A stretch of 64,000 bases of DNA, taken from Leptospira venezuelensis. GTDB lineage: Bacteria > Spirochaetota > Leptospiria > Leptospirales > Leptospiraceae. The notes below the pieces were generated by a model that was given only the letters and a program-made list of their open reading frames with translations, ran no database searches and was not told the DNA's origin. Numbering within the stretch: the stretch's first letter is position 1; every line of letters begins with the position of its first letter. The stretch lies in the NCBI RefSeq assembly GCF_002150035.1, contig NZ_NETS01000008.1:372001-436000 (forward strand). Reading direction: 5' to 3'. Shown here piece by piece: positions 19,068 to 27,978 of this stretch. Made by a program: the position numbers and the translations under genes.

Positions 19068-20183
19068 ATGAGCCAGAGTACCCTTGATTATGTACTAGCG
19101 CAAAGAATCCAAGGTTTGGATTCCTCAGCCATCCGAAAAGCATTCGAACTTGCCGGGACATTAAAAGACCCGATCAATCTTTCCATTGGACAACCTCATT
19201 TTCCTTGTCCTCCTAATATCGTAGAAGCTGGAGTCAAAGCTCTTCGCGACGGAAAGACTGCTTACACCTTGACCGCAGGAATTCCTGAACTAAAGGAAGC
19301 GCTTTCCCAAAAATACAAAGTGGAAAACCAGATCGATTACGCAAGCCCGGATCGTCTTTTAGTTACTTCAGGAATTAGCTCTGCATTTTTATTACTTTTT
19401 AATTCTCTCTTGAATGAAGGTGATGAGTGTCTAGTTGTAACTCCTCACTTCTTGATGTATCCTGCTTATATCAAAATTTACGGCGGGAAGATGAATACAA
19501 TCTCGGAAGATTTCCAACCAGAAGATTTAAATGCATTCAAGGATAAGAAGTTAAAGATCATCATCTTCTCCACTCCTTCTAATCCTACAGGAACTGTTTT
19601 AACTAAAAAACAATTAACCGCTCTTGCAGAGCTTGCAGAAAAAACTGGAGCTTATCTGATCTCAGATGAGATCTACGAAAAATTCGATTATGATAAGTCA
19701 TTCTTGTCCGTTGGATCTTTTTATGAAAGAGCGATTACTCTTTCCGGATTTTCAAAAACTTATAGTATGACAGGACTTAGACTCGCATCCATAGTTGCCC
19801 CTACTCCCATTATAAAAACATTAACTACCTTGCAACAATACACTCTGGTTTGTGCACCTTCCGTGACCCAATGGATGGGAATAGAAGCTCTCAAAACAGA
19901 TATGCAACCTTATATAGACGATTATAAGGAAAAAAGGGATTATGTTTACGAAAATCTAAAGGACCATTACGAGCTGAAAAAAAGCGGGGGTGCGTTCTAC
20001 TTCTTCTTAAAAATAAAGGAGAAGGACGATGATTTTGTTGTAAGAGCCGTAAAAGAAAAAGGTCTGATCTTAGTGCCTGGTTATATATTCGTGGATTCAA
20101 AAGAATATATCCGTATCAGTTTCGCTTCCGAATGGGAAAATCTGAAACGAGGCATAACAGCGCTGAAAGAACTGGCGTCTTAA
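19068..20183 (+). CDS. Class I/II aminotransferase (aspartate aminotransferase-like)
   Basis: PLP-dependent fold-type I enzyme. K230 in SGFSKTYSMTGLRL forms the internal aldimine. N172 (SNPTG), D200 and Y203 (ISDEIY) and the R238 region complete the cofactor site. INLSIGQPHFPCP near residue 37-48 is the N-terminal signature of the AspC/PatA-like subgroup. Likely exchanges the amino group between glutamate or aspartate and a 2-oxo acid; the exact acceptor is not deducible. The start lies just downstream of a repeat element, and a membrane protein gene starts 9 nt after its stop. Confidence 0.88.
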   Translation: MSQSTLDYVLAQRIQGLDSSAIRKAFELAGTLKDPINLSIGQPHFPCPPNIVEAGVKALRDGKTAYTLTAGIPELKEALSQKYKVENQIDYASPDRLLVTSGISSAFLLLFNSLLNEGDECLVVTPHFLMYPAYIKIYGGKMNTISEDFQPEDLNAFKDKKLKIIIFSTPSNPTGTVLTKKQLTALAELAEKTGAYLISDEIYEKFDYDKSFLSVGSFYERAITLSGFSKTYSMTGLRLASIVAPTPIIKTLTTLQQYTLVCAPSVTQWMGIEALKTDMQPYIDDYKEKRDYVYENLKDHYELKKSGGAFYFFLKIKEKDDDFVVRAVKEKGLILVPGYIFVDSKEYIRISFASEWENLKRGITALKELAS

Positions 20184-20192
20184 GAGAAAACT

Positions 20193-21038
20193 TTGGCGGA
20201 GTACTATTCCGAATTTCCAAGTCTGATCTTTTTCATATGGATTGGAGGAGTTTTAGTCTCCTTTTCCATGGGAAGTTTTTATTCTACCCTGGCCTATAGA
20301 ATCCTCAGATTCTATTACGGAAAAGAAAGAAAGATCGGCTCCAAACTTTTCAGACTTAAAAAAATCTTAATTGAACCCTCTGCTTGCGAATCCTGCGGGG
20401 CTCAGATCAAGGGCACTGCGATCATTCCAGTATTCGGATATTGGATTTCCAAAAAAGAATGCACTAATTGCAAAGCTCCAATCAATCCGTTATATTCGCT
20501 AAGCGAGGCAATATTCGGATTATTGTTCGTTGTCAGCTTTCTTCTTTCCGGAAAATTATTAGGTAGTTTTGCATTCGTAGCTTTATGCGGACATCTATTG
20601 GTTGCGGCAAGTACTGACTTTAAAAAGTTCTCTCTGGATTATGAAAATCTACCTTTCATTCTTTTGTTTGGGGCGTTGGCAAATTATCTATTATTCAATT
20701 CGATTCCTGGCAAAGCAGAATTGATCGTTTACGTTTCCTTCTCTGCTGTATTCTTTTTAATTTATTTTATATTTCCTTCAAGTATGGGATTTGCCGACGC
20801 AATATTCGCTCCTGCATTCGCTTTTATCAGTATGCATCCTTGGTGGATTTTTTTCTTAAATTCTTCTTATGGGATCGCGATCATTATCACTGTCCTGAAA
20901 AGGAAAAAAGGAGAAAGTTTAAGACATGTCCCGATCCCTATGGGAGTATACTTCTCGATCGGGCTCGCATTGACATTTATAGCTAGAATGATTGCAAATT
21001 CAGGTTTACTTCCGAACTGGGCGAATCTCATTCTATAA
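20193..21038 (+). CDS. Prepilin peptidase-like A24 aspartic protease
   Basis: Polytopic membrane protein with a cytoplasmic four-cysteine zinc loop (C65, C68, C90, C93 in CESCGAQ and CTNCKAP), as in PilD. The two catalytic aspartates can be placed at D142 (AASTDFKKFSLDYE) and D202 (MGFADA). The second motif normally reads GxGD; here it is GFAD, so the glycine before Asp is alanine, and the enzyme may be altered in specificity or activity. Start is TTG. No pilin genes are nearby. The family would cleave type IV prepilin leaders and methylate the new N terminus. Confidence 0.72.
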   Translation: MAEYYSEFPSLIFFIWIGGVLVSFSMGSFYSTLAYRILRFYYGKERKIGSKLFRLKKILIEPSACESCGAQIKGTAIIPVFGYWISKKECTNCKAPINPLYSLSEAIFGLLFVVSFLLSGKLLGSFAFVALCGHLLVAASTDFKKFSLDYENLPFILLFGALANYLLFNSIPGKAELIVYVSFSAVFFLIYFIFPSSMGFADAIFAPAFAFISMHPWWIFFLNSSYGIAIIITVLKRKKGESLRHVPIPMGVYFSIGLALTFIARMIANSGLLPNWANLIL

Positions 21039-21043
21039 ACAAT

Positions 21044-21685
21044 ATGCAAAATAATATCTCCGATATCCGTAATGAATACAGCAAAGCTTCTCTAGATGAG
21101 AATGATGTTGGAGATTCTCCCATCGATTTTTTCAAAATTTGGTTCGACCAAGCAGTTCAGTCAGAAGTAACGGAACCTACCGCAATGACATTAGCAACTG
21201 TTCGAAAGGATGGAATGCCGGACGCTAGGATAGTTTTACTCAAAGGAATCGAAAAGGAAGGCTTCCAATTTTATACAAATTACAAAAGTGCCAAGGGAAA
21301 GGAATTAGAATCGAATCCAAATGCTTGTTTGGTATTTTTCTGGGCGGAATTAGAAAGACAGGTCCGGATCAGAGGCAAAATTTCCAAAGTTTCTAGAGAA
21401 AATTCAGAGAACTATTTTCATTCCAGACCTTTCGCAAGCCAAATAGGAGCGCTTGTTTCTTCTCAAAGTGATCCTTTGGATGATAGATCCATTTTGGATA
21501 AACATTATGAAGAACTGAAATCTAAATACGAAGGCAAGACTGTTCCTCTACCAGAAAACTGGGGAGGATATATATTAGAAGCTTCTGAAATAGAATTTTG
21601 GCAGGGACGAAGAAGCCGCTTACATGATCGGATTTTATTCCGAAAAGAAAGCGGCTCTTGGGCAAAAACCAGACTACAACCTTAG
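21044..21685 (+). CDS. pdxH: Pyridoxamine 5'-phosphate oxidase
   Basis: FMN-dependent oxidase making pyridoxal 5'-phosphate from PNP or PMP. Motifs: EPTAMTLATVRKDGMPDARIVLLK, GFQFYTNYKSAKGKELESNP, FFWAELERQVRIRG, and the C-terminal EFWQGRRSRLHDRILF. Full length at 213 residues. It makes the cofactor used by the aminotransferase two genes upstream and uses FMN from the riboflavin pathway whose gene lies next to it. Its stop codon overlaps the ribBA stop on the other strand. Confidence 0.95.
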   Translation: MQNNISDIRNEYSKASLDENDVGDSPIDFFKIWFDQAVQSEVTEPTAMTLATVRKDGMPDARIVLLKGIEKEGFQFYTNYKSAKGKELESNPNACLVFFWAELERQVRIRGKISKVSRENSENYFHSRPFASQIGALVSSQSDPLDDRSILDKHYEELKSKYEGKTVPLPENWGGYILEASEIEFWQGRRSRLHDRILFRKESGSWAKTRLQP

Positions 21686-22887
21686 TTCAGTCCGAGCAAA
21701 TGCCCCATTCTCATTTTTTTAGTGAAAAGATAGTGGTGGTTATTCCCTGTAGGTTTGATCTCTATAGGAATACGATCCGTAACTTCCAGACCATAACCTT
21801 CTAACCCCACGATCTTACGAGGGTTATTCGTAAGAAGTTTCATCTTACCAACACCTATATCTTTTAAGATCTGAGCGCCCACTCCGTATTCGCGAAGATC
21901 AGGTGCAAATCCTAATTTCTCATTAGCTTCTACAGTATCCAAACCTTGGTCCTGCATATTATAAGCCTTGAGTTTATTGATAAGCCCTATCCCTCTACCT
22001 TCTTGTCTCATATAAAGAAGGATACCCTTCCCTTCTTGAGCTATCATAGAAAGAGCAGAATGTAGTTGAGGCCCACAATCACAACGTCCGCTTCCGAAAA
22101 TATCCCCGGTAAAACACTCCGAATGTACGCGGACCATTATAGGATCGTTTTTATCAATTTTACCTTTTACTAATGCAACATGGACCTTATCGTCTATGAT
22201 CGTAGAATAAGCTCTGACAGAAAAATCTCCATACTCGGTAGGAAGAGTTGTCTCTACTTCCAGATGAATTAGATTTTCTTTTTTCCTTCTGTAACGGATC
22301 AGATCTTCGATTGTGTAAATGTTCAGTCCGTGTTTCTCTGCGAATTTTTCCAAATCAGGAAGACGAGACATGGTTCCATCATCATTCATGATCTCACAGA
22401 TCACAGAAGCAGGATAAAGGCCTGCAAGTTTAGAAAGATCTACAGATGCTTCCGTATGGCCCGCTCTTCTGAGGACTCCGCCCGAAACCGCTTGTAAAGG
22501 AAATAAATGACCTGGTTTCATCAAGTCACCTGGAGTGGTTTTAGGATCTATAAGTACTTGGATTGTAGTCGCTCTATCCTGGGCGGAAATCCCAGTAGTG
22601 GTCCCGTTTTTTGCGTCTACGGAAACAGTGAATGCGGTCCCATGTTTATCACCCAAACTCAGGTCGTCCACCATTCTGTTTAAGCCCAGTTGCCTGAGTC
22701 TGTCTCCCTCCATAGGAAAACAAATTAGGCCCCTCCCATAGGTGGCCATAAAATTCACCTTTTCTTTATCGGTGAATTGGGCGGCACAAACAAGATCCCC
22801 CTCGTTTTCCCGGTCTTCGGAATCTACGAGAATGATCATCTTCCCCGCTTTTATATCTTCGATTGCCTGTTCAATGGAGCCGATCAT
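21682..22887 (-). CDS. ribBA: Bifunctional DHBP synthase / GTP cyclohydrolase II
   Basis: N-terminal domain (1-200): 3,4-dihydroxy-2-butanone 4-phosphate synthase with DSEDRENEGDLV (22-33) and RRAGHTEASVDL. C-terminal domain (206-401): GTP cyclohydrolase II with zinc ligands C258, C269 and C271 (SECFTGDIFGSGRCDC) and RQEGRGIGL. Both halves keep their catalytic residues, so one protein feeds both branches of riboflavin synthesis. A GAGGTGG box sits just before the ATG. I see no FMN riboswitch in the 200 bp upstream. It is separated from ribE by a repeat-filled gap. Confidence 0.96.
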   Translation of the reverse strand: MIGSIEQAIEDIKAGKMIILVDSEDRENEGDLVCAAQFTDKEKVNFMATYGRGLICFPMEGDRLRQLGLNRMVDDLSLGDKHGTAFTVSVDAKNGTTTGISAQDRATTIQVLIDPKTTPGDLMKPGHLFPLQAVSGGVLRRAGHTEASVDLSKLAGLYPASVICEIMNDDGTMSRLPDLEKFAEKHGLNIYTIEDLIRYRRKKENLIHLEVETTLPTEYGDFSVRAYSTIIDDKVHVALVKGKIDKNDPIMVRVHSECFTGDIFGSGRCDCGPQLHSALSMIAQEGKGILLYMRQEGRGIGLINKLKAYNMQDQGLDTVEANEKLGFAPDLREYGVGAQILKDIGVGKMKLLTNNPRKIVGLEGYGLEVTDRIPIEIKPTGNNHHYLFTKKMRMGHLLGLN

Positions 22888-23098
22888 GATTCCACCTCAT
22901 TTCTTGGACTGTTTTTTTTCCATGATAAATCCTGGCCGGCTCGGAAAAGTGAGACTGATAGTTGGTAATTCGAACCAAGGGTATCATTCTTGGAATGGGA
23001 GACGGGGGAAGTCTCCCCCAAGCTTCAGCCGCACGCGTCTTCCGCTTCCCCCTCTCCGGGGAATTTTTTAGTGCTTACCCCCGGACCCGATGTTTCCA
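22888..23098. other. Gap upstream of ribBA with a bistable GC hairpin
   Basis: First part of the 351-bp gap between ribBA and ribE. GGGAGAC (22997-23003) can pair with GTCTCCC (23011-23017), or alternatively GGGGGA (23004-23009) with TCCCCC (23014-23019); the two stems exclude each other. A GC-rich tract continues to about 23085. No coding region is credible. The ribBA promoter must lie here, but I cannot pick hexamers with confidence. Confidence 0.4.
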
Positions 23099-23236
23099 TT
23101 CTCTGCGGCTCCGCGACTCTGCGTGAAAATAAAGATGGGAAAAATTTTGGCTCACGCAGAGGCGCAAAGACGCAGAGGGTTTAAAATATAAGGATACTTA
23201 AAATCTCCGTGTCCTCAGTGAACTCCGTGTGAAAAA
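23099..23236. repeat. GC-rich interspersed repeat, copy B
   Basis: TTCTCTGCGGCTCCGCGACT starts at 23099, and CACGCAGAGGCGCAAAGACG starts at 23153. The arms are inverted to each other, in the opposite order to copy A. A more diverged stretch (ATCTCCGTGTCCTCAGTG, ACTCCGTGTGAAAAA) runs to the end of ribE. Between ribBA and ribE on the minus strand. Confidence 0.72.
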
Positions 23237-23238
23237 CC

Positions 23239-23844
23239 TTACTTATAATTACCTAGCTGCTCTAGGTATCTTGCAATGAGGTCCACTTCTAAATTTACCT
23301 TGGCTCCGACTTTCCAGGCTTCGGAGGCGCTAGTGACAATAAGAGTTTCCGGAATCAAAACCAATTCAAATTCACCAGGTTTGGAATCCACGATCGTAAG
23401 AGAAATTCCGTCCACAGTTACGCTGCCACGTACTGCAAAATATTTAGTAAAAGAAGGATCGTGCGAGATCACAAACCTTCTTACTTTTCCCGAATCTTTT
23501 TCTTCGGAAAGAAGAATGGTCCCAGTAAGATCCACATGACCAGTCACAAAATGACCGCCCATTCTAGTGTGAGGTTGGACCGATCTTTCCAAATTGATCT
23601 TGGTCCCAACTTGGAAACTTCCAAAATTGGTAAGCTCTAAAGTTTTATAAGAAGAATAAAATTCGAATTTGTTTCCGTTCTCTTGGAAAGAAGTCACTGT
23701 GTGACAGGCACCGTTGACCGAAATAGAATCTCCGTTTTTCAGGTCTGGATCTTTCCACACAGTGACTACTTTAAATATTTTGCCATCTCCAGTGTCTTGT
23801 ACAGATTCAATTTTTCCGGTACATTCTATTAATCCTGTAAACAT
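23239..23844 (-). CDS. ribE: Riboflavin synthase alpha chain
   Basis: Dismutates two 6,7-dimethyl-8-ribityllumazine molecules to riboflavin. Two lumazine-binding repeats: MFTGLIECTGKIES with SISVNGACHTVTSF, and TRMGGHFVTGHVDLTG with GSVTVDGISLTIVD. The start is placed at the ATG giving MFTGLIE, the invariant family N terminus, not at the longer in-frame start 15 nt upstream. It overlaps the end of ribD by 16 bp. Lumazine synthase (ribH) is not in the window. Confidence 0.96.
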   Translation of the reverse strand: MFTGLIECTGKIESVQDTGDGKIFKVVTVWKDPDLKNGDSISVNGACHTVTSFQENGNKFEFYSSYKTLELTNFGSFQVGTKINLERSVQPHTRMGGHFVTGHVDLTGTILLSEEKDSGKVRRFVISHDPSFTKYFAVRGSVTVDGISLTIVDSKPGEFELVLIPETLIVTSASEAWKVGAKVNLEVDLIARYLEQLGNYK

Positions 23845-25112
23845 CTTTCCAGCTCCCAAAGATCAGAACCAAGTTCTGCCTTCCATTCCATGGAAAATTT
23901 TCCCTTCCAATCAGGCAAGATTCCTTTTGGAAAAGAAACAGTATTCGATTTGATTTGTAAAATTGCATCCTCATCCGTAAGGACGGAAGAAAATAGTTTG
24001 TATAGGAAATTTCCACCTTCTACAAGTGTTGTGTTTATTTCCCACGAATACAAAACTTCTAAAATTCTGAAAACATTGGAGAAGTCGACCTTCTCAAATG
24101 GAAACTTAGAAATACGTTCTAATCTATTTAAGAAACTTGCATTATAAGATTTTTTTTCATCTAAGAAAAATGCAATATTCTTCTTTTCAGTTCTTTCATT
24201 GATACTGTTTTGTTTTTCTAAAAAGTTTTCACTGACAGAATTTTGATCAGGTAAAAAGAAAACTCTAAGTGGTTGGTAATCCTTCTCCTTCTCTTTATGG
24301 ATCTGAAAAACTTCCGGATTAGAAGAATATTCCAAAACTCCAGATACAAGACCGGAAAACCCTCTGTAGGAACTCCAACGACTATCAGAATCCGCATTGG
24401 CACTTGTGATCAGCGGTGATTTATTTGGGAATGTAGAAGACAATCTAAAGTCTAAACCTGGATCATCTATTTTCACAGTATTTGGTCCAACCAAAATCGC
24501 ATCTACTTTTGCTCTAAGCATGGAGAGAAATACGTCCGACTCCGGTGAAGATATTTTCTCCCTGAGACCTTCTCCCGAACTAAAATAACCTTCTTTGCTG
24601 AGAGAAGTTTTAAGTAAAATTGCAGGCCTTCTTCTTTCTATTCTGGATCTGAAACCGAATAAAAATTTAGAAGAGATTTCGGCTAACTTAGGATTTTCAG
24701 AAACTTGAACTCCTATCTCTGCCAATTTACTCAAACCGGAATGAGAAGAAACCAATGGATTTGGATCCGTCCATCCGTATTCCAATCGAACAGGTTTTTC
24801 TTCTAAGAACAGATCGATACAAGGAGGGGTTTTGCCATAATGAGAGCAAGGCTCCAAGGTTACGTATGCATTATGGGCGGGAAGTTTTCCGTTCGGAAAT
24901 TTCTCTCGGAGCAAACGATACGCTTCTCTTTCTGCATGGTTCTTTCCGGTCTTTTGTGTGGAAGCTGAGGCGAGGATCTCACCGGTATTTGCGTCTTCTA
25001 AAACGCAAGCCACCGGAGGATTCGGGCTGGAATATCCGGTGGAGATAAAGGAATAACGTGTTAGTTCCTCCCGAATTTTCTCCGGGAGGATCGAACTCAA
25101 GAGCGTTTCCAC
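23829..25112 (-). CDS. ribD: Bifunctional pyrimidine deaminase/reductase RibD, diverged reductase half
   Basis: The N-terminal deaminase domain (about 15-150) has the zinc site H59-A-E61 and C89/C98 in EPCSHYGKTPPC. The C-terminal region (160-427) is the RibD reductase, recognisable from LLKTSLSKEGYF, DAILVGPNTVKIDDPGL and TTLVEGGNFLYKLF. It is longer (427 residues) and less conserved than the usual 360-380, with a polar insertion around 265-340. It overlaps secF by 16 bp upstream and ribE downstream, so its translation is probably coupled to both. Confidence 0.92.
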   Translation of the reverse strand: METLLSSILPEKIREELTRYSFISTGYSSPNPPVACVLEDANTGEILASASTQKTGKNHAEREAYRLLREKFPNGKLPAHNAYVTLEPCSHYGKTPPCIDLFLEEKPVRLEYGWTDPNPLVSSHSGLSKLAEIGVQVSENPKLAEISSKFLFGFRSRIERRRPAILLKTSLSKEGYFSSGEGLREKISSPESDVFLSMLRAKVDAILVGPNTVKIDDPGLDFRLSSTFPNKSPLITSANADSDSRWSSYRGFSGLVSGVLEYSSNPEVFQIHKEKEKDYQPLRVFFLPDQNSVSENFLEKQNSINERTEKKNIAFFLDEKKSYNASFLNRLERISKFPFEKVDFSNVFRILEVLYSWEINTTLVEGGNFLYKLFSSVLTDEDAILQIKSNTVSFPKGILPDWKGKFSMEWKAELGSDLWELERCLQD

Positions 25113-26035
25113 CTCTTACTCAGAGTATCGTAGATGTCCACGAGTGGTGCCGCAATGAATACGGAGGAGAATGTTCCGAGGATGATCCCGAAGGTAAGAA
25201 CATAGGCGAAGTCATATAACTCCACTGCTCCACCAATGATGATCGCTACCACGGAGATCAAAGTTGCTACCGAAGTATTGAAAGTTCTGGAAAGAGTCTG
25301 GTTAATCGAAAGATTGATCACCTGAGAGAAAGTATCTCTTAAGTTCCCTGCATTTTCACGGATCCTGTCGAACACCACAATCGTATCATTGATAGAATAT
25401 CCAAGTAATGTAAGAAGTGCCGCAATAATAGGAACGCTCGGCTTAATTTGGAAAAATCCGATAAACGCAATTGTGATCACTAAGTCATGAATAAGAGCTA
25501 AAATCGCGCCCAATGCAAACTTGAATTGGAAGCGGAAGCTCAAATACAACATGATAAAGAAAAGAGTTAGGCTTAAAAGGGAGATCCCTGTAGAAGTTAA
25601 CTCCGCTCCCACAACTGAACCTACTTGGTTCGCAGAGAGTATTTTCTTTTTTTCTAATTTAAAGTCTTCTTGTAAAAGTCCGATCAAGGCGTCGATGGCG
25701 GAAGCTTGCTGAGCCTCTACACTATCTTTACCTTTTCTTTCTACATAAAGTTGTTTGATCTGATCAACTGAACCAAGACCTATATCGATTTGATAATCGT
25801 TTTTGTCTTTGTCCATTAGGACCAATACGGCCTCTAAATTTTTAGAAGAGAAATACTCTTCTAAGTTTTTACGTTCTACATTCTCAGGGAATTCGACAAC
25901 AGCTCTTAAACCTCCGTCAAAATCCAAAGAAGTAGCAAACCCACCGTATTTTCCAAAAGTAACTCCAAACCCGACTATGATCAGGATGGTAGAGAAGGTA
26001 ATGGATACGTATTTATATTTTATAAAATCAAACAT
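25097..26035 (-). CDS. secF: Protein translocase subunit SecF
   Basis: Membrane partner of SecD that uses proton motive force to pull proteins through SecYEG. Six predicted helices with the conserved GYSINDTIVVFDRIREN and the SecF start region VSITFSTILIIVGF, plus DFDGGLRAVVEF for the periplasmic domain. The ATG at 26035, giving MFDFIKYKY, is preferred to a longer in-frame start at 26083. It overlaps the secD stop by 8 bp, a common secD-secF coupling. Confidence 0.96.
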   Translation of the reverse strand: MFDFIKYKYVSITFSTILIIVGFGVTFGKYGGFATSLDFDGGLRAVVEFPENVERKNLEEYFSSKNLEAVLVLMDKDKNDYQIDIGLGSVDQIKQLYVERKGKDSVEAQQASAIDALIGLLQEDFKLEKKKILSANQVGSVVGAELTSTGISLLSLTLFFIMLYLSFRFQFKFALGAILALIHDLVITIAFIGFFQIKPSVPIIAALLTLLGYSINDTIVVFDRIRENAGNLRDTFSQVINLSINQTLSRTFNTSVATLISVVAIIIGGAVELYDFAYVLTFGIILGTFSSVFIAAPLVDIYDTLSKRWKRS

Positions 26036-27968
26036 TTTTGGACTCCAGTTTTTTGAATCCGATCTGGAGTTTACGAACTCCAAATTTGTTTACCAATAGA
26101 TCCATGATCATTCTGCTCAAGAATAAGGAGGTAAACAAGGAAGTGATGATCCCCCAACAAAGAGTGATCGCAAATCCTTTGATTGGTCCGTTTCCAAGTT
26201 TGATCATCAAGATTCCAGAGATCAAGGTTGTAACGTTACTGTCCATAATCGTCCAGAAGGCGTTTTCAAATCCTTGGGCAACCGCTGCAGAAACATGTTT
26301 TCCTGCAGCTAATTCTTCCTTAATCCTTTCGTAGATAATAACGTTAGCATCTACCGCCATACCCACTGTGAGGATGATCCCCGCAAAACCAGGTAGGGTC
26401 AAAGTAAATCCCATCAAGGAAAGAAGTGCCATAAGCACGATCACGTTCACAAGAAGTGCAATATCTGCAACCAAGCCGGATAATCTATAGATGATCAGCA
26501 TAAACACGATCACGAGTGCGAATCCTAATAGAACCGCCTTCAATCCAACTTCGATGGATTCGATCCCTAAAGTAGGACCGATAAATCTCATTTCTAAAAC
26601 GTTTAATGGGATAGGAAGTGCACCCTCACTGATCACGTTTGCGAGATCTGTAGCTTCTTTTTGTCCAAACTCTCCGTCGATCTGAGCATTACCACCTGCA
26701 ATAGGGCTCCGAATGACAGGGTCAGAGATAACTTTATCTCCCCAAACGATTGCAAGTTGTCTTCCTACGTTTTTGGAAGTGATATCGAAAAATTTCTCAG
26801 CACCTTGTGAAGTTAAGGAGAAGGAAACGTAATAGGAAAGTCTGTTTTGGTCATAACTCTCGCGAGCGTTTCTCATATCCTTTCCGTCCAGAGAGATAGC
26901 TCTTTCCAGAACCACGAATTCTCTAGGAAGTAAAGATGCTTTAGGATTATTAGCTCTGGACCATTTTACATACAATTTATATTTTTCAGGAATATTGTAC
27001 TTCTTCTCCATAGCCGCAAGGAATCTGTCCTGCTCGTCTTTTCCCAGTTTCTGTTTAACAATATTCTGGAATTTTACGATCTCGGTTTCTTCCTTTTTAC
27101 CTTGGCTCATGAGTTTCATTTCTTCCAACTCAATGGCGTCGTGGTAAATACCTTTGGAGTTCGCATTAGAATCAGAAGGTTCTCTCAATCTGTATTCTAC
27201 AGTTTCAGTGTTTCGGATAATATCTAATATTTGAGAAGAGTTGCTGACACCCGGCAAAGAAACCTCGATAGAATCTTGGTCCTTCTGGATACGTACTTGA
27301 GGCTCTGTTAAGTTTTGGTTGGTCAAACGATTGTCGATAATCAACTTCGCTTTTTCCAACTCTGCCAGTTTTCTGCCAGGTGTTAATTCGAAATAACTTT
27401 CGATCTCTTTCAGTTTGTCTTGAGCTTCTTTTCTTTCTTTTTCAGAAAGTGCAGCGTCACTTTTTTTCTTAGTAAGTTCTTCGATCTCTTTTGTATAAGA
27501 ATCTTTTAATTTAGAAGTATAGTCGTCAAAATCACCTTTCAAAACGACTCTCATTCCACCTTGTAAGTCCAATCCTAAGCGGATTGCCAAAGGTCTTCCT
27601 CCAAAAATAAACTCTTCAACCCAAGTAGGTCTAAGTTTATTTTTAGGTTCTAAGATCAATTCTTGGTTTTCTTGAGAAAGCTGGTTGATCTTTGCAGAAG
27701 TAATAAATCTTCCTTTGACCAGATAATAATCCTGATCCGGGAAAACACTAGGATCAGGCTCTATCTGCCAATCACCTTTCGGATTATAATCGGTTTTCCA
27801 TCTTTCCGCAAAACTGGTTAGTAATTCTTTGCGGTTTTCTTCGGGTAATTGTTTAAACTCTTTTCTTACTGCGAGTTCCAATTCCCTTTCGGCGAAGTTT
27901 GGATAAAGAAGCGTCAATGAAGACGCTACAACCAATATTGGAACAAAAATCCATTGGACAGATTTCAA
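26028..27968 (-). CDS. secD: Protein translocase subunit SecD
   Basis: 646 residues with the N-terminal membrane helix, a large periplasmic region (LGLDLQGGMRVVLKGD, then the P1 domain with RAISLDGKDM) and five C-terminal helices including GMAVDANVIIYERIKEE. The periplasmic region has a charged coiled-coil-like insertion (KDSYTKEIEELTKKKSDAALSE) that makes it longer than the E. coli protein; spirochete SecD proteins tend to be long. Starts 10 nt after the preceding gene's stop. Confidence 0.97.
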   Translation of the reverse strand: MKSVQWIFVPILVVASSLTLLYPNFAERELELAVRKEFKQLPEENRKELLTSFAERWKTDYNPKGDWQIEPDPSVFPDQDYYLVKGRFITSAKINQLSQENQELILEPKNKLRPTWVEEFIFGGRPLAIRLGLDLQGGMRVVLKGDFDDYTSKLKDSYTKEIEELTKKKSDAALSEKERKEAQDKLKEIESYFELTPGRKLAELEKAKLIIDNRLTNQNLTEPQVRIQKDQDSIEVSLPGVSNSSQILDIIRNTETVEYRLREPSDSNANSKGIYHDAIELEEMKLMSQGKKEETEIVKFQNIVKQKLGKDEQDRFLAAMEKKYNIPEKYKLYVKWSRANNPKASLLPREFVVLERAISLDGKDMRNARESYDQNRLSYYVSFSLTSQGAEKFFDITSKNVGRQLAIVWGDKVISDPVIRSPIAGGNAQIDGEFGQKEATDLANVISEGALPIPLNVLEMRFIGPTLGIESIEVGLKAVLLGFALVIVFMLIIYRLSGLVADIALLVNVIVLMALLSLMGFTLTLPGFAGIILTVGMAVDANVIIYERIKEELAAGKHVSAAVAQGFENAFWTIMDSNVTTLISGILMIKLGNGPIKGFAITLCWGIITSLFTSLFLSRMIMDLLVNKFGVRKLQIGFKKLESKNV

Positions 27969-27978
27969 ATTCGGACTC

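Noticed and set aside
22966..22982. tRNA-like TTCGAA loop upstream of ribBA
   Set aside because: There is no acceptor, D or anticodon arm around it.
22888..23098. FMN riboswitch upstream of ribBA
   Set aside because: I read the coding strand for the RFN conserved blocks and found none.
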